From assembly GCA_028291445.1 (NCBI GenBank), contig JAQGIA010000422.1:1-15169 (forward strand): a stretch of 15,169 nt of DNA, read 5' to 3'. Below are positions 1 to 6,874 of the stretch, piece after piece. The position numbers were made by a program, and so were the translations under genes. Under the pieces are notes generated by a model. It saw only the letters and a program-made list of their open reading frames with translations. It was not told the DNA's origin and did not search any database. This DNA comes from Belnapia sp. Its GTDB lineage: Bacteria > Pseudomonadota > Alphaproteobacteria > Acetobacterales > Acetobacteraceae. Within the stretch, counting starts at the first letter, position 1, and each line of letters begins with the position of its first letter.

Positions 1-326
1 GGGGTGAAGCGCTGGCCGGCCTTGGTGACCAGCAATACGCCCTCGCCCCGGCCGCGCAGCGGCGTGCCTGTGCCGTGGCCGCGCAGCGGCGTGCCTGTGC
101 CGTGGTCGCGCAGCGGCGTGCCCTCGCCCCATTCGCGCAGCGCGGCGCCGATCAGCCGCTCGCTGTCGCCCTGGCCATAGATATCGGCGGTATCGAGCAG
201 CCGGATGCCGGATGCCAGCGCATGGCGAAGCAAGGCTTCGGCCGCGGCGCCCGAGGCACCGCCCAGGGTGGCGCCGAGCCGGCTGCAGCCGAGGCCGATC
301 CGGCTGGCGGGGGGTATCGCCGTCAC
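1..326 (-). CDS. Aldo/keto reductase, N-terminal part (3' end beyond window)
   Basis: Leftward gene starting at a GTG at 326 and running off the left edge, so only about 108 residues are visible. The N-terminus RIGLGCSRLGATLGG followed by LLDTADIYGQGDSERLIG is the signature of NAD(P)H-dependent aldo/keto reductases: D45 and Y50 match the catalytic Asp and Tyr, and K102 in LVTKAG matches the catalytic Lys. The His of the tetrad lies outside the window. The GTG overlaps the TGA of the upstream membrane polymerase gene (GTGA at 326-323), implying translational coupling and a shared transcript. Oddity: between LIGAALRE and VLLVTKAG lies a run of repeated TPLRGHGTG units, so Tyr and Lys are 52 residues apart rather than about 29 as in the family. 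The substrate cannot be told; a role in making a sugar precursor is possible only from context. Confidence 0.85.
   Translation of the reverse strand, partial: MTAIPPASRIGLGCSRLGATLGGASGAAAEALLRHALASGIRLLDTADIYGQGDSERLIGAALREWGEGTPLRDHGTGTPLRGHGTGTPLRGRGEGVLLVTKAGQRFT
54..149. repeat. 27-bp in-frame tandem repeat inside the aldo/keto reductase gene
   Basis: The sequence gcgcagcggcgtgcc recurs at 54, 81 and 108, with a diverged copy at 135, a strict period of 27 bases. The copies at 54 and 81 are nearly identical over the whole unit. The period is a multiple of three, so on the minus strand it adds nine-residue units (TPLRGHGTG) without breaking the frame. This looks like a slippage-type coding minisatellite. 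Confidence 0.9.
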
Positions 327-1603
327 GCCGCCAACCCGGCCGCGCGCCGCCGCGGCAGGGTGCAGAACACCAGCACCAACGCCTGCATGCGCGGATCGAG
401 CAGCATGCCGCCGAAGGTGAAGTAGCCGATCAGCAGCGCCGCCCCGACCCAGCGCGAGGGCACGCCGGCGAGCAGCGCGGCCAGCAGCATCGGCCAGAAC
501 AGCAGCGTGCCGAGCAGGCCGTACTCGAACAGCACCTTGGCCCAGGCCGGGTCGTGCACCTCATAGGGCATCAGCTTGGCATGCAGCGGGAAGGCGCCGG
601 GGCCGAGGCCGAAGGCCAGGTCCGCTCCGCTGGAGAGCAGGAATTCGCCGATCAGCCGGCCGCCGGCAAAGAAGCGCGCATAGGCGCTGGAATCGGTCGA
701 GCCGAATTCCCCGGTGCGGGCCAGCAGCGCATCCAGGTGCCAGAAATCCCCGGTCGCCAGCGCGATGGCGCCGAGCAGGCCAAGGCCGGCGATCGCCCGG
801 AAGTCCCGCCGGTACAGCAGCACCAGCGGGATCATCACGATCAGCAGCAGCAGGCCGGTGCCGGAGAAGCTGGTGGGCAGGGCGATGAGGTAGACCGCCA
901 GCCGTGCCGTCATGCCGCGGAACAGCAGCTCGAACACCGCCGCCAGCGCCAGGTATTGCGAGAAGGTCGAGGGCTCGACGAAGAAGAAGCCGTTGCTTTT
1001 CAGGATGGGCGAATCCCAGCGCAGCGGGATCACCGTGTTGAAGCCGTTCAGCAGGAATTCCTGCGGCACATGGTCGGCGAAGCTGAACAGCCCGGCCGGG
1101 CCGATGGCGAATTGCAGGATGAATTGGGCCAGCCCGCACCAGGCGCAGACCAGCACCATGGTCTGGAAGGCGCGCAGACAGGCATGGAACATCCCCTCCG
1201 ACGCGCGCAGCGACAGGGCATAGGGCGCGCAGACCACGCAGAGCAGGGCGGTCGAGGCAAGGGAGGCTTCGCCGGCATTGCGCGCCGCGCTCAGCATCAC
1301 CGCAGCGGCGAAGGCGAGGAACAGCGCCAGCCGCCGGCCATCCACCAGCAGCGAGCCGCGCGCCAGCAACAGCGCAATCGCGGCGGTGGTGACCGCCAGG
1401 TTCAGCGCGATGGTATCCAGCACCGGCACGGCGAAGCGCTGCAGGAAGATCGAGGCGAAAAGCACGCCGACCAGGGCGCGGTAGGCCGGCCGGTCCACCG
1501 CGCCCTGGCGGCTGAGCAGCGGCGGCTGGCGCGACGCAACGCCATGCTCCTCCGCCGGCCGCGGCGGGCGGGGGTCGAGCCAGGTTCCGACCGTGGTCGT
1601 CAC
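323..1603 (-). CDS. Wzy/O-antigen-ligase-type polysaccharide polymerase, multi-pass membrane protein
   Basis: A 426-residue integral membrane protein with about ten or more hydrophobic segments (for example ALVGVLFASIFL, LAVTTAAIALLLA, YLIALPTSFSGTGLLLLIVM, VLFEYGLLGTLLFWPML). A long periplasmic-looking stretch in the second half (TGEFGSTDSSAYARFFAGG to MPYEVHDPAW) resembles the large loop of Wzy/WaaL-like O-antigen polymerases and ligases. The SGTG and EYGLLG motifs are common in this superfamily. It probably joins exopolysaccharide repeat units at the periplasmic face of the inner membrane. The start is a GTG at 1603 preceded by a weak ccggaa ribosome site. It diverges from the Wzc-like gene and overlaps the aldo/keto reductase by four bases. 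Sequence divergence in this family means the exact reaction (polymerase or ligase) cannot be settled. Confidence 0.8.
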   Translation of the reverse strand: MTTTVGTWLDPRPPRPAEEHGVASRQPPLLSRQGAVDRPAYRALVGVLFASIFLQRFAVPVLDTIALNLAVTTAAIALLLARGSLLVDGRRLALFLAFAAAVMLSAARNAGEASLASTALLCVVCAPYALSLRASEGMFHACLRAFQTMVLVCAWCGLAQFILQFAIGPAGLFSFADHVPQEFLLNGFNTVIPLRWDSPILKSNGFFFVEPSTFSQYLALAAVFELLFRGMTARLAVYLIALPTSFSGTGLLLLIVMIPLVLLYRRDFRAIAGLGLLGAIALATGDFWHLDALLARTGEFGSTDSSAYARFFAGGRLIGEFLLSSGADLAFGLGPGAFPLHAKLMPYEVHDPAWAKVLFEYGLLGTLLFWPMLLAALLAGVPSRWVGAALLIGYFTFGGMLLDPRMQALVLVFCTLPRRRAAGLAA

Positions 1604-1768
1604 CGCTGGGTTCCGGTGCCTGGCCGATGCCGGCAGGGGCCATGGCGCGGCACGGCCTGGATGCCGCGATCAGTTTGTTGCATTATCGCATCTTGTCCTG
1701 CAACCAGGGCCTGATGCTGCGCTGCAGCCCGTGCAGTGACATGATCCTACTTCCCCGGATTGGACCCG

Positions 1769-1797
1769 CCATTAGGGCAATGCCAATCGAATCGCAA
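1769..1797 (-). promoter_or_regulatory. Candidate leftward promoter for the polymerase gene
   Basis: Read on the minus strand: TTGCGA (1797-1792), 17 bases, then TAATGG (1774-1769). Spacing is right for sigma-70; the match is moderate and the position, about 165 bases before the GTG start, leaves a long leader. Confidence 0.35.
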
Positions 1798-1812
1798 CCA
1801 AATTTAAGGTTT

Positions 1813-1842
1813 TGCACGATTAACGCGACAAATCGCATATTT
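1813..1842 (+). promoter_or_regulatory. Candidate rightward promoter for the Wzc-like operon
   Basis: TTGCAC at 1813-1818, then GCATAT at 1836-1841 (17-base spacer) or CATATT at 1837-1842 (18-base spacer), in the most AT-rich stretch of the intergenic region. A sigma-70-like reading by eye only. Confidence 0.4.
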
Positions 1843-1977
1843 CAGGACAAGACTGACGATTTTACTAGGATCAGGCAATAATGTCGGTTACCGCAACCCA
1901 ACGAATGGGATGCGGTAATTGCCGGCATGCCAGACGCCGGGCCCGCCGCGACAACCAATCCGTCGCGCGCGGCCCCC

Positions 1978-2016
1978 GACCAAGACGCCCGACCAAGACG
2001 CCCCCGACCAGACGCC
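1978..2016. repeat. 13-bp tandem repeat in the leader of the Wzc-like gene
   Basis: gaccaagacgccc occurs at 1978-1990 and immediately again at 1991-2003, followed by a shortened copy gaccagacgcc at 2006-2016. The period is not a multiple of three, which argues that this stretch is untranslated and supports the ATG at 2033 over earlier starts. Confidence 0.75.
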
Positions 2017-2032
2017 ATGGAGCGCCGAAGCC

Positions 2033-4192
2033 ATGCCTTTCGACCAGCTACTGGGCACCGTCTGGCGCGCGAAATTCAGCCTGCTGGCGGCCGCCATTCT
2101 GGCCGGCGCCCTCGGCTTCATCGGCGCTCGCCTGGCGCCGGTCCGCTTCCTCGGCGAAGGCCAGCTGCTGGTCGAAAGCCGCGAGCCGGTGATCCCCGAG
2201 CTGAGCCAGGGCGGTGTCGCCGCCGCCGGCCCGGTCGGGCTGGTGCGGGTCAGGACCGAGGCCGACATCATCCGCTCCCGCCGGCTGGCCGAGGAGGTGG
2301 TCCGCAGCCTCGACCTGACCGATGCCCTGACCAGCACCCTGGCCGGGCAAGCCGCGCCGGCGACGGAGGGCTGGCGCGACTGGTTGCTGGCATGGCCGCG
2401 TGCCGGACGCACCGCGCTGCTCGCCCTGCTGGGCGTGGAGCCGGCGCCCGAGCCGGTCGAGGATCGCCTCAGCGAGGCGGTGACCGAGGTGCGGAAAAGC
2501 CTCGACGTGCGCACCGCCGACAACAGCAGCGTCATCACCCTCCGCTTCGTCGCGCCCAGCCCGGTGCTGGCGGCGGCGGTGGTGAATGCCGCCATGGAGC
2601 GCTACCTGGCGCTCGACCTCGCCGCCAAGGAAGAAACCACCGCCCAGGCCAACCGCTGGCTCACCGAGCGGCTGGTCGCCCTCCGCGCCGAGGTCGAGAC
2701 CGCCGACCAGCGCGTGCAGGCCCTGCTGCGCCAGTTCGGCCTCACCCAGACCTCGCTCGGCAGCACCGATGCCCTGGCGGTGCGCGAGGAACAGGACCGG
2801 TCGGCGACCGCGCGGCAGGATGTCTCCCGCGCCCAGAGCGCGCTCGACAGCGCGCTGCGGCCGGGTCGTGGCGGCGCGGCCCAGGCGCTGTCCTCGCCGG
2901 CGATCCAGAACCTGCTGGAGCGCGAGGGCGAGATCCTGCAGCGCGCCGCCGGACTGGCCCAGCGGCTGGGCGACCGGCACCCCGACCGGCTCGCCGCCGA
3001 AGGCGAGCTGCGCGGCATCCGCCGGCAGATCGAGATCGAGACCGGCAAGGTCGTCGCCACCTTGCAACGCGACCTGGACGCGGCGCGAATTCGCCTGGCG
3101 GATGCCGAGCGCGCCCTGGTGACGGCGCGCGGCAGCGCCCGGTCCAGCCGCGATGCCGAGGTGATGCTGTCCCAGCTCCAGCGCGAGGCGGATGCGCGCC
3201 GGCAGATCTACCAGGCCTTCCTGACCCGGGTGGAACAGACCCGGCTCTCCTCCGCGCAATTCGCCTCGGCCCGGATCATCTCCCCGGCCCCGGTGCCGAG
3301 CCGGCCCGCCGGCCTGCCGACCGGGATCATGGTGCTGTTCGCCAGCTTCGCCGGCCTGCTGCTGGCCACCGCCATCGTCGTGCTGCGCCGCGCCACCGAC
3401 GGCACGGTGGGCTCGGTCGGGGAATTGGTCATGCTGACCGGCCGGCCGAATGCCGCCAGCCTGCCGCGGCTGCGCGGCGGCAACCGCAACGGCATGGCGA
3501 CGCAGGTGCTGGACGACAGCCAGTCCGATGTCGCGGAAACCCTGCGCGGGCTCCGCATCAAGCTGCAATCGGTGGCGCCTTCCGGGTCCGGCTGCTGCGC
3601 GCTGGTGGTCTCCTCCGAGGTGGGCGACGGCAAGACCACCCTTTCCGCCTCCCTTGCCCGGCTCGCCGCGGCGGATGGCATGCGCGTACTGATCATCGAG
3701 GCCGACATGCGACGGCCCCGCCTCGCCCAGGTGCTCGGGGTGGTGCAATCCGGCCCGGGTCTCGAGGCGGTGCTGGAAGGCCGCAGCAACGTCGCCGATG
3801 CGGTCCTCATCGATGACCGCAGCGGGCTGCATTGCCTGCTCGCCGATCGCTCCGCCCGGCATCCGCAGGTGCTGCTGCAATCCGCCGCCTTCGGCGAGTT
3901 GCTGCAGGCCGCGCGGCAGCGCTACGACTTCGTGGTCATCGACAGCCCGCCGATCATGCATGTGGCCGATGCGCTGAGCCTCGCGCCGCTGAGCGATGCC
4001 GTGCTGTTTGCCGTCGCCTGGAAGCGCAACACCCGCCGCATGGTGGCGGCGGCGATCCAGCGGTTGCCGGAGGCGGTGCGGGCGCGGACCGCGACGGTCT
4101 TCACCCAGGTGCGGCGCGGCCGGCTCGACCCGCTCGACTACTACCATGGCTACAGCGGCTCGGCGCCGCCATCCCCGCGCCTCATCCGTTGA
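2033..4192 (+). CDS. Wzc/ExoP-type polysaccharide chain-length determinant with BY-kinase domain
   Basis: A 719-residue inner-membrane protein. An N-terminal Wzz domain begins with a transmembrane helix (about 18-36, LLAAAILAGALGFIGA). A long helical, coiled-coil-like periplasmic part (about 190-370) follows, then a second helix (about 431-452, MVLFASFAGLLLATAIVVL). The cytoplasmic bacterial tyrosine kinase domain has Walker A SSEVGDGKTTLS (about 527-538), Walker A' VLIIEADMRRPR (about 552-563) and Walker B FVVIDSPP (633-640). The C-terminus has only a short tyrosine group (DYYHGYSG) rather than a long Tyr-rich tail. It is expected to set chain length and drive export of the exopolysaccharide, with autophosphorylation as control. 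I chose ATG 2033 because ggag lies 10 bases upstream and because the earlier in-frame TTG (1919) would translate 13-bp repeats. The glycoside hydrolase starts two bases after its stop. Confidence 0.92.
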   Translation: MPFDQLLGTVWRAKFSLLAAAILAGALGFIGARLAPVRFLGEGQLLVESREPVIPELSQGGVAAAGPVGLVRVRTEADIIRSRRLAEEVVRSLDLTDALTSTLAGQAAPATEGWRDWLLAWPRAGRTALLALLGVEPAPEPVEDRLSEAVTEVRKSLDVRTADNSSVITLRFVAPSPVLAAAVVNAAMERYLALDLAAKEETTAQANRWLTERLVALRAEVETADQRVQALLRQFGLTQTSLGSTDALAVREEQDRSATARQDVSRAQSALDSALRPGRGGAAQALSSPAIQNLLEREGEILQRAAGLAQRLGDRHPDRLAAEGELRGIRRQIEIETGKVVATLQRDLDAARIRLADAERALVTARGSARSSRDAEVMLSQLQREADARRQIYQAFLTRVEQTRLSSAQFASARIISPAPVPSRPAGLPTGIMVLFASFAGLLLATAIVVLRRATDGTVGSVGELVMLTGRPNAASLPRLRGGNRNGMATQVLDDSQSDVAETLRGLRIKLQSVAPSGSGCCALVVSSEVGDGKTTLSASLARLAAADGMRVLIIEADMRRPRLAQVLGVVQSGPGLEAVLEGRSNVADAVLIDDRSGLHCLLADRSARHPQVLLQSAAFGELLQAARQRYDFVVIDSPPIMHVADALSLAPLSDAVLFAVAWKRNTRRMVAAAIQRLPEAVRARTATVFTQVRRGRLDPLDYYHGYSGSAPPSPRLIR

Positions 4193-4194
4193 TC

Positions 4195-5181
4195 ATGCCG
4201 GGCAAAGCGACGGGCCGGCGGGCCGCCCTGGCGCTTGGCGCATTGTCGGTGACGGCCCCGCCGCGCCCCGTGGCGGGGGCTGCCGCCACGCCGGCCGTCC
4301 ACCCGCGGCTGGGCGTCTATCGCGGCGCCGGCTGCGATTCACCACCGCGCATCGCCGAATTCGGCCGCTGGCTCGGCCGCCAGCCAGGCTGGGCGGTGGA
4401 TTTCCTGGCCTGCGCGGATATGCCCGACATCATCAATTCCGCCCGCTGGGCGCTGCGTTGCTGGCGTGGCGCGCCCTACCGCTTTTCCCTCGCGGTCCCG
4501 CTGCTGACCACCGACCGCATCAACACGCTGGCCCAGGGCGCTGCCGGCAAGTTCGACGCGACCTTCCAGGAACTGGGCCGGATGCTGGTGCAGGAAGGCC
4601 ATGGCGCCATCACCATCCGCCTCGCCTGGGAGTTCAACGGCGACTGGATGCCCTGGGTGGCGGCGCCCGACCCGGCCGCCTTCATCGTCTATTGGCGGCG
4701 GGTCGTCGGCATCCTGCGGGCGACGCCCGGCACCGACCTGCGCTTCGAATGGGCGCCCAGCCTTGGCCGCAACGCGCTGGATCCCGAACTGGCCTATCCC
4801 GGCGACGACGTCGTCGATCTGATCGGCATGTCGGTCTACAACCAGCACTGGCAGTTGCCGCAATCCGCCTTCCGTCGTCGCTGGGCCTGGCTGCGGGACC
4901 AGCCCAACGGCCTGGCCTGGCAGCGCGACTTCGCCCGGGCCCGGGGCAAGCCGCGCAGCTTCCCCGAATGGGGTACCGGAACCCGGCCGGATGGCGCCGG
5001 TGGCGGCGACGACCCCTATTTCATCGAGGCCATGGCGGAATGGCTGAACGCGCCGGATGTCGCCTATTTCAGCTACTGGGATTGGCCGGCGCCGGATTAC
5101 GACGGCTTCCTCTCGAACGAGCAGTACCCCCGGGCGGCCGCTGCCTTCCGCCGGCTGTTCGGCGCCGCCGGCAGCCGCTGA
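4195..5181 (+). CDS. GH26-type glycoside hydrolase (mannanase-like), exported
   Basis: A 328-residue protein. The N-terminus has a twin-arginine-like start (GRRAALALGALSV) and an alanine-rich possible cleavage region (PVAGAAA), so export is likely. The catalytic part follows the GH26 pattern of clan GH-A: ITIRLAWEFNGDWMPW holds the predicted acid/base E146, and SFPEWGTGT the predicted nucleophile E258. FEWAPSLG, DLIGMSVYNQHW and YFSYWDWPAPDYDG are further TIM-barrel strand ends. The family cuts beta-mannosidic and related beta-linked chains. The ATG lies two bases after the Wzc-like stop, so it is almost certainly cotranslated and probably trims or releases the polymer made by this locus. The true substrate is unknown; assignment to a neighbouring GH-A family is possible. 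Confidence 0.82.
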   Translation: MPGKATGRRAALALGALSVTAPPRPVAGAAATPAVHPRLGVYRGAGCDSPPRIAEFGRWLGRQPGWAVDFLACADMPDIINSARWALRCWRGAPYRFSLAVPLLTTDRINTLAQGAAGKFDATFQELGRMLVQEGHGAITIRLAWEFNGDWMPWVAAPDPAAFIVYWRRVVGILRATPGTDLRFEWAPSLGRNALDPELAYPGDDVVDLIGMSVYNQHWQLPQSAFRRRWAWLRDQPNGLAWQRDFARARGKPRSFPEWGTGTRPDGAGGGDDPYFIEAMAEWLNAPDVAYFSYWDWPAPDYDGFLSNEQYPRAAAAFRRLFGAAGSR

Positions 5182-5199
5182 GCCGGCGATCCCCGGAGG

Positions 5200-5660
5200 C
5201 TACCGGGCCGCCCGGGGAATGCCGTCCGCTACGGTGAAGGAGAGGGTGGAGACCAGCCGCAGCCGGGCAGGGGCGCCGAAGAACAGCAGTTGGAAAAGGT
5301 TGTTGAAGGCGACGAGCCCGCAGCGCGCCAGCTGGTTCCGGACCAGCACCATGGCAATGCAGCGGGCGAGGCCGATCAGGATCAGCCCGGTCAGGTAGTC
5401 CGGCCGGTCGGACAGGAACGGCACGGCGAGGCCGAACATCGGCACCGGGCCGATGACCCAGTTCTGCACCAGCGGCAGCAGCAGGATCCGCCGGTCTCGA
5501 AACACCGCCGGCAGCGCCTCGTAGCGGATTCGGGCCGATGGTGGCACCATCGCCAGGATCAGCCCGATGGCGATCGGCAGGCTGGTGCCGCCGAGCGACA
5601 GCGCGTCGAGCGCCGCCGGCAGCCCCGGCACCAGGCTGCCCAGCGCAATTCCGCCTGGCC
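5200..5660 (-). pseudogene. acr3: ACR3-type arsenite efflux permease, truncated remnant
   Basis: Minus-strand frame with GIALGSLVPGL, TSLPIAIGLILAMVPPSARIRYEALP, LVQNWVIGPVPMFGLAVPFLSDRPDYLTGLILIGLARCIAMVL and GLVAFNNLFQLLFF in order. These match the N-terminal half of ACR3 arsenite/H+ antiporters (bile acid:sodium symporter superfamily). The start region is missing: an in-frame TAG lies at 5685-5683 and no normal N-terminus follows it. About eight residues expected between NQLA and GLVAFN are absent. After LLFF the sequence leaves the family and ends at about 150 residues, where a full ACR3 has about 340 or more. An ATG at 5631 could still give a 143-residue product, but not a working transporter. 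It converges with the GH26 gene, 18 bases between stops. Confidence 0.85.
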
Positions 5661-5895
5661 ATGCGGTCGGACGGTGCCGCAGCTATGCAGGTTGGGAATC
5701 GATCAGCGGCGCCAGCGCCGGCGTCGCCTCCACCGCCGGGTCAAGGCCGAGCCGTATTTCATGCAAGAAGGACAGGTCCGGGCGGAAGCCGGCGGCGACG
5801 ATCAGGCGGTCGGCCTCGATCGTGGCGCTGCGGTCCCCCTGCCGGCCGGTGATCGCCAGCTTGCCCGCCTGCTCGGCGATCCGGTCGATCAGGAT
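5645..5895 (-). pseudogene. Flavoprotein (FAD/NAD(P)-binding oxidoreductase) fragment, frameshifted
   Basis: Reading leftward from about 5895: ILIDRIAEQAGKLAITG, IEADRLIVAAGFRPDLSFLHEIRLGLDPAVEATPALAPLID, then after a one-base shift near 5695-5700 PNLHSCGTVRPHGQAEL. IVAAGFRPDLSFL is the ATG-like strand of two-dinucleotide-binding-domain flavoproteins. The HSCGTVRPHG ending is typical of the flavin-dependent oxidoreductases that accompany ars operons. An apparent extra base turns the frame into DSQPA and a TAG (5685-5683). The N-terminal two thirds are absent, and the fragment runs straight into the ACR3 remnant around 5645-5665. Together they look like a deletion remnant of an arsenic-resistance operon. 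The family call rests on motif memory. Confidence 0.7.
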
Positions 5896-5924
5896 GGGGC
5901 CAGGGCGGTGACGGCGCCGCTTTC

Positions 5925-6003
5925 GACCAGCGTCAGCGGCCGGGCGCCGAGCGAGCCGCCACCGGGTCCCGGTGGCGGCGGGACCAGCGTCAGCGGCCGG
6001 GCG
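5925..6003. repeat. 22-bp direct repeat, 57 bases apart, flanking a palindrome
   Basis: The same 22 bases (beginning gaccagcgtcagcggccg) stand at 5925-5946 and 5982-6003. The rlpA-like stop codon lies in the right copy, and the palindrome at 5955-5979 lies between the copies. It looks like a 57-bp duplication of the gene's 3' end, now diverged between the copies. Confidence 0.85.
5955..5979 (-). terminator. Hairpin just after the rlpA-like stop
   Basis: gccgccaccggg (5955-5966), one base, then its exact complement cccggtggcggc (5968-5979). It lies ten bases past the leftward stop codon. There is no U-tract, so it may be a pause or mRNA-stabilising hairpin rather than a true intrinsic terminator. 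Confidence 0.5.
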
Positions 6004-6463
6004 AGGTCGCGCCTTCCGCGGGTGCCGCAGCGGCGGTTCGTTCGCCCCCCGCCGGCGTGGCGATCGGGGTGACCTGCACCGGCGCCGTACCCCGATGCTT
6101 CATGCCGAGGCGCTCGGCGGTGCGCGGGCTCAGATCGATGACCCGGCCCCTGACGTAGGGGCCACGATCGCGGATGGTGACCCGCTCCGCTTGCCCGGTT
6201 TCGAGGTTCTTGACCTCGGCCACGGTCCCGAGCGGCAGGGTGCGATGCGCCGCGGTATCCGATCCCGGGTCGAAGCGCGCGCCGCTGGCGGTGCGCCGGC
6301 CCTCGAATTGCGGACCGTAGTAGGAGGCTTCCCCGCGCTGGACCGGGGCCGCAGGGGCTGGCGCTTCCGCGGCCGGCGATGGGGGCGGGCTGCTGCAAGC
6401 GGCAAGGCCGGTGGCGATCAGCAGCGCGCATGCCGGGACGGCAAGGCGAATGGCGGTCGGCAT
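5990..6463 (-). CDS. rlpA: RlpA-like septal-ring lytic transglycosylase, lipoprotein
   Basis: A 157-residue lipoprotein. Signal peptide MPTAIRLAVPACALLIATG ends in lipobox LAAC (Cys23), followed by a Pro/Ala linker (24-43). The double-psi beta-barrel domain (about 44-130) holds GEASYYGPQFEGRRTASG, AAHRTLPLGTVAEVKNLETG and VTIRDRGPYVRGRVIDLSPRTAERLG. H73 and D99 lie 26 apart, the same spacing as the His and Asp of the catalytic site in characterised RlpA. RlpA cleaves naked glycan strands at the septum. There is no SPOR domain; the tail is a short Ala/Pro-rich stretch, as in many alphaproteobacterial short RlpA proteins. ATG 6463 is chosen because agga lies about 11 bases upstream; the in-frame ATG at 6475 would directly abut gagg. 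Confidence 0.88.
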   Translation of the reverse strand: MPTAIRLAVPACALLIATGLAACSSPPPSPAAEAPAPAAPVQRGEASYYGPQFEGRRTASGARFDPGSDTAAHRTLPLGTVAEVKNLETGQAERVTIRDRGPYVRGRVIDLSPRTAERLGMKHRGTAPVQVTPIATPAGGERTAAAAPAEGATSPGR

Positions 6464-6798
6464 GGTGCGGGACATCCTCGAAGCAGTTGCGCAGGCCGAG
6501 GCCAGACGCCTGGTTCCGAGGATGGTTCTTGCGACGTCGGACCAAGACGAGGCCGGTTCACGGACTGTTGCGCAATCGATATCGCCTTGGGTGATGGCGG
6601 CCGGATTCTGTCGCCCAGCGGGCGAAAACCGCTTGGCACGGCCCTTCAGGCTGGTCCGGCCTGGGGCAGCCTGAAGGGTGCCGCTCACACGCGACGAGGC
6701 GCCCGATAATTCCATCGAGGTGCTGTTCGAATGGCAGGCCGGGGCGAAGCCAGGCGACATCGCCGGCCGCAAGCCTGCACACGGCTTTGCTGCAGGTG

Positions 6799-6830
6799 GC
6801 CCGACGCCGCTGTTCGCAACGGCGTCGGGC
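6799..6830. repeat. Perfect 11-bp inverted repeat
   Basis: gcccgacgccg (6799-6809) and its exact complement (6820-6830) around a 10-base loop. Intergenic, with no U-tract on either side. Terminator, mRNA hairpin or protein site cannot be told apart. Confidence 0.7.
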
Positions 6831-6874
6831 CCCGCGGCTGCGGGACACTCGCCGATGCTGTCGGTGGTCTGCCA

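Larger units (their letters stand above)
1604..2032. promoter_or_regulatory. Divergent intergenic region between polymerase and Wzc-like genes
   Basis: About 430 bases without a convincing gene. The core (roughly 1740-1890) is distinctly AT-richer than the rest of the window, as expected of a promoter region serving both directions. Possible sigma-70-like boxes are listed separately. The right part (1978-2016) holds 13-bp repeats in what is probably the 5' untranslated leader of the Wzc-like gene. Small ORFs starting at 1881 and 1927 overlap the Wzc-like gene out of frame and are not supported. Confidence 0.6.

Noticed and set aside
54..149. CRISPR-like array from regularly spaced repeats
   Set aside because: Units are contiguous at 27 bp without unique spacers and lie in frame in a coding gene; a tandem repeat.
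212..1714. 500-codon plus-strand ORF opposite the polymerase
   Set aside because: Its translation is Gln/Arg/Gly-rich low-complexity text without a domain, and it lies antisense to a membrane protein with clear helices; a GC-driven shadow frame.
1881..2192. Plus-strand ORF starting at ATG 1881
   Set aside because: Out of frame with the Wzc-like protein, Arg/Pro-rich, and it overlaps its N-terminus; no domain.
2048..4147. 699-codon minus-strand ORF opposite the Wzc-like gene
   Set aside because: Composition is Gly/Arg/Gln/His-rich with no motifs, while the plus strand carries intact Walker motifs and helices.
5190..5218. Inverted repeat tccccgg/ccgggga as terminator of the GH26 gene
   Set aside because: Only 7 bp with a 15-base GC-rich loop and no U-run; too common in this composition to claim.
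5290..6072. 260-codon plus-strand ORF opposite the ACR3 remnant
   Set aside because: Gln/Arg-rich shadow of the ACR3 and flavoprotein fragments; no motif or ribosome site.
5889..6545. 218-codon minus-strand ORF over the rlpA-like gene
   Set aside because: Out of frame with the RlpA domain and lipobox; only the repeated ARPLTLV past the RlpA stop is notable, and it comes from the DNA direct repeat.
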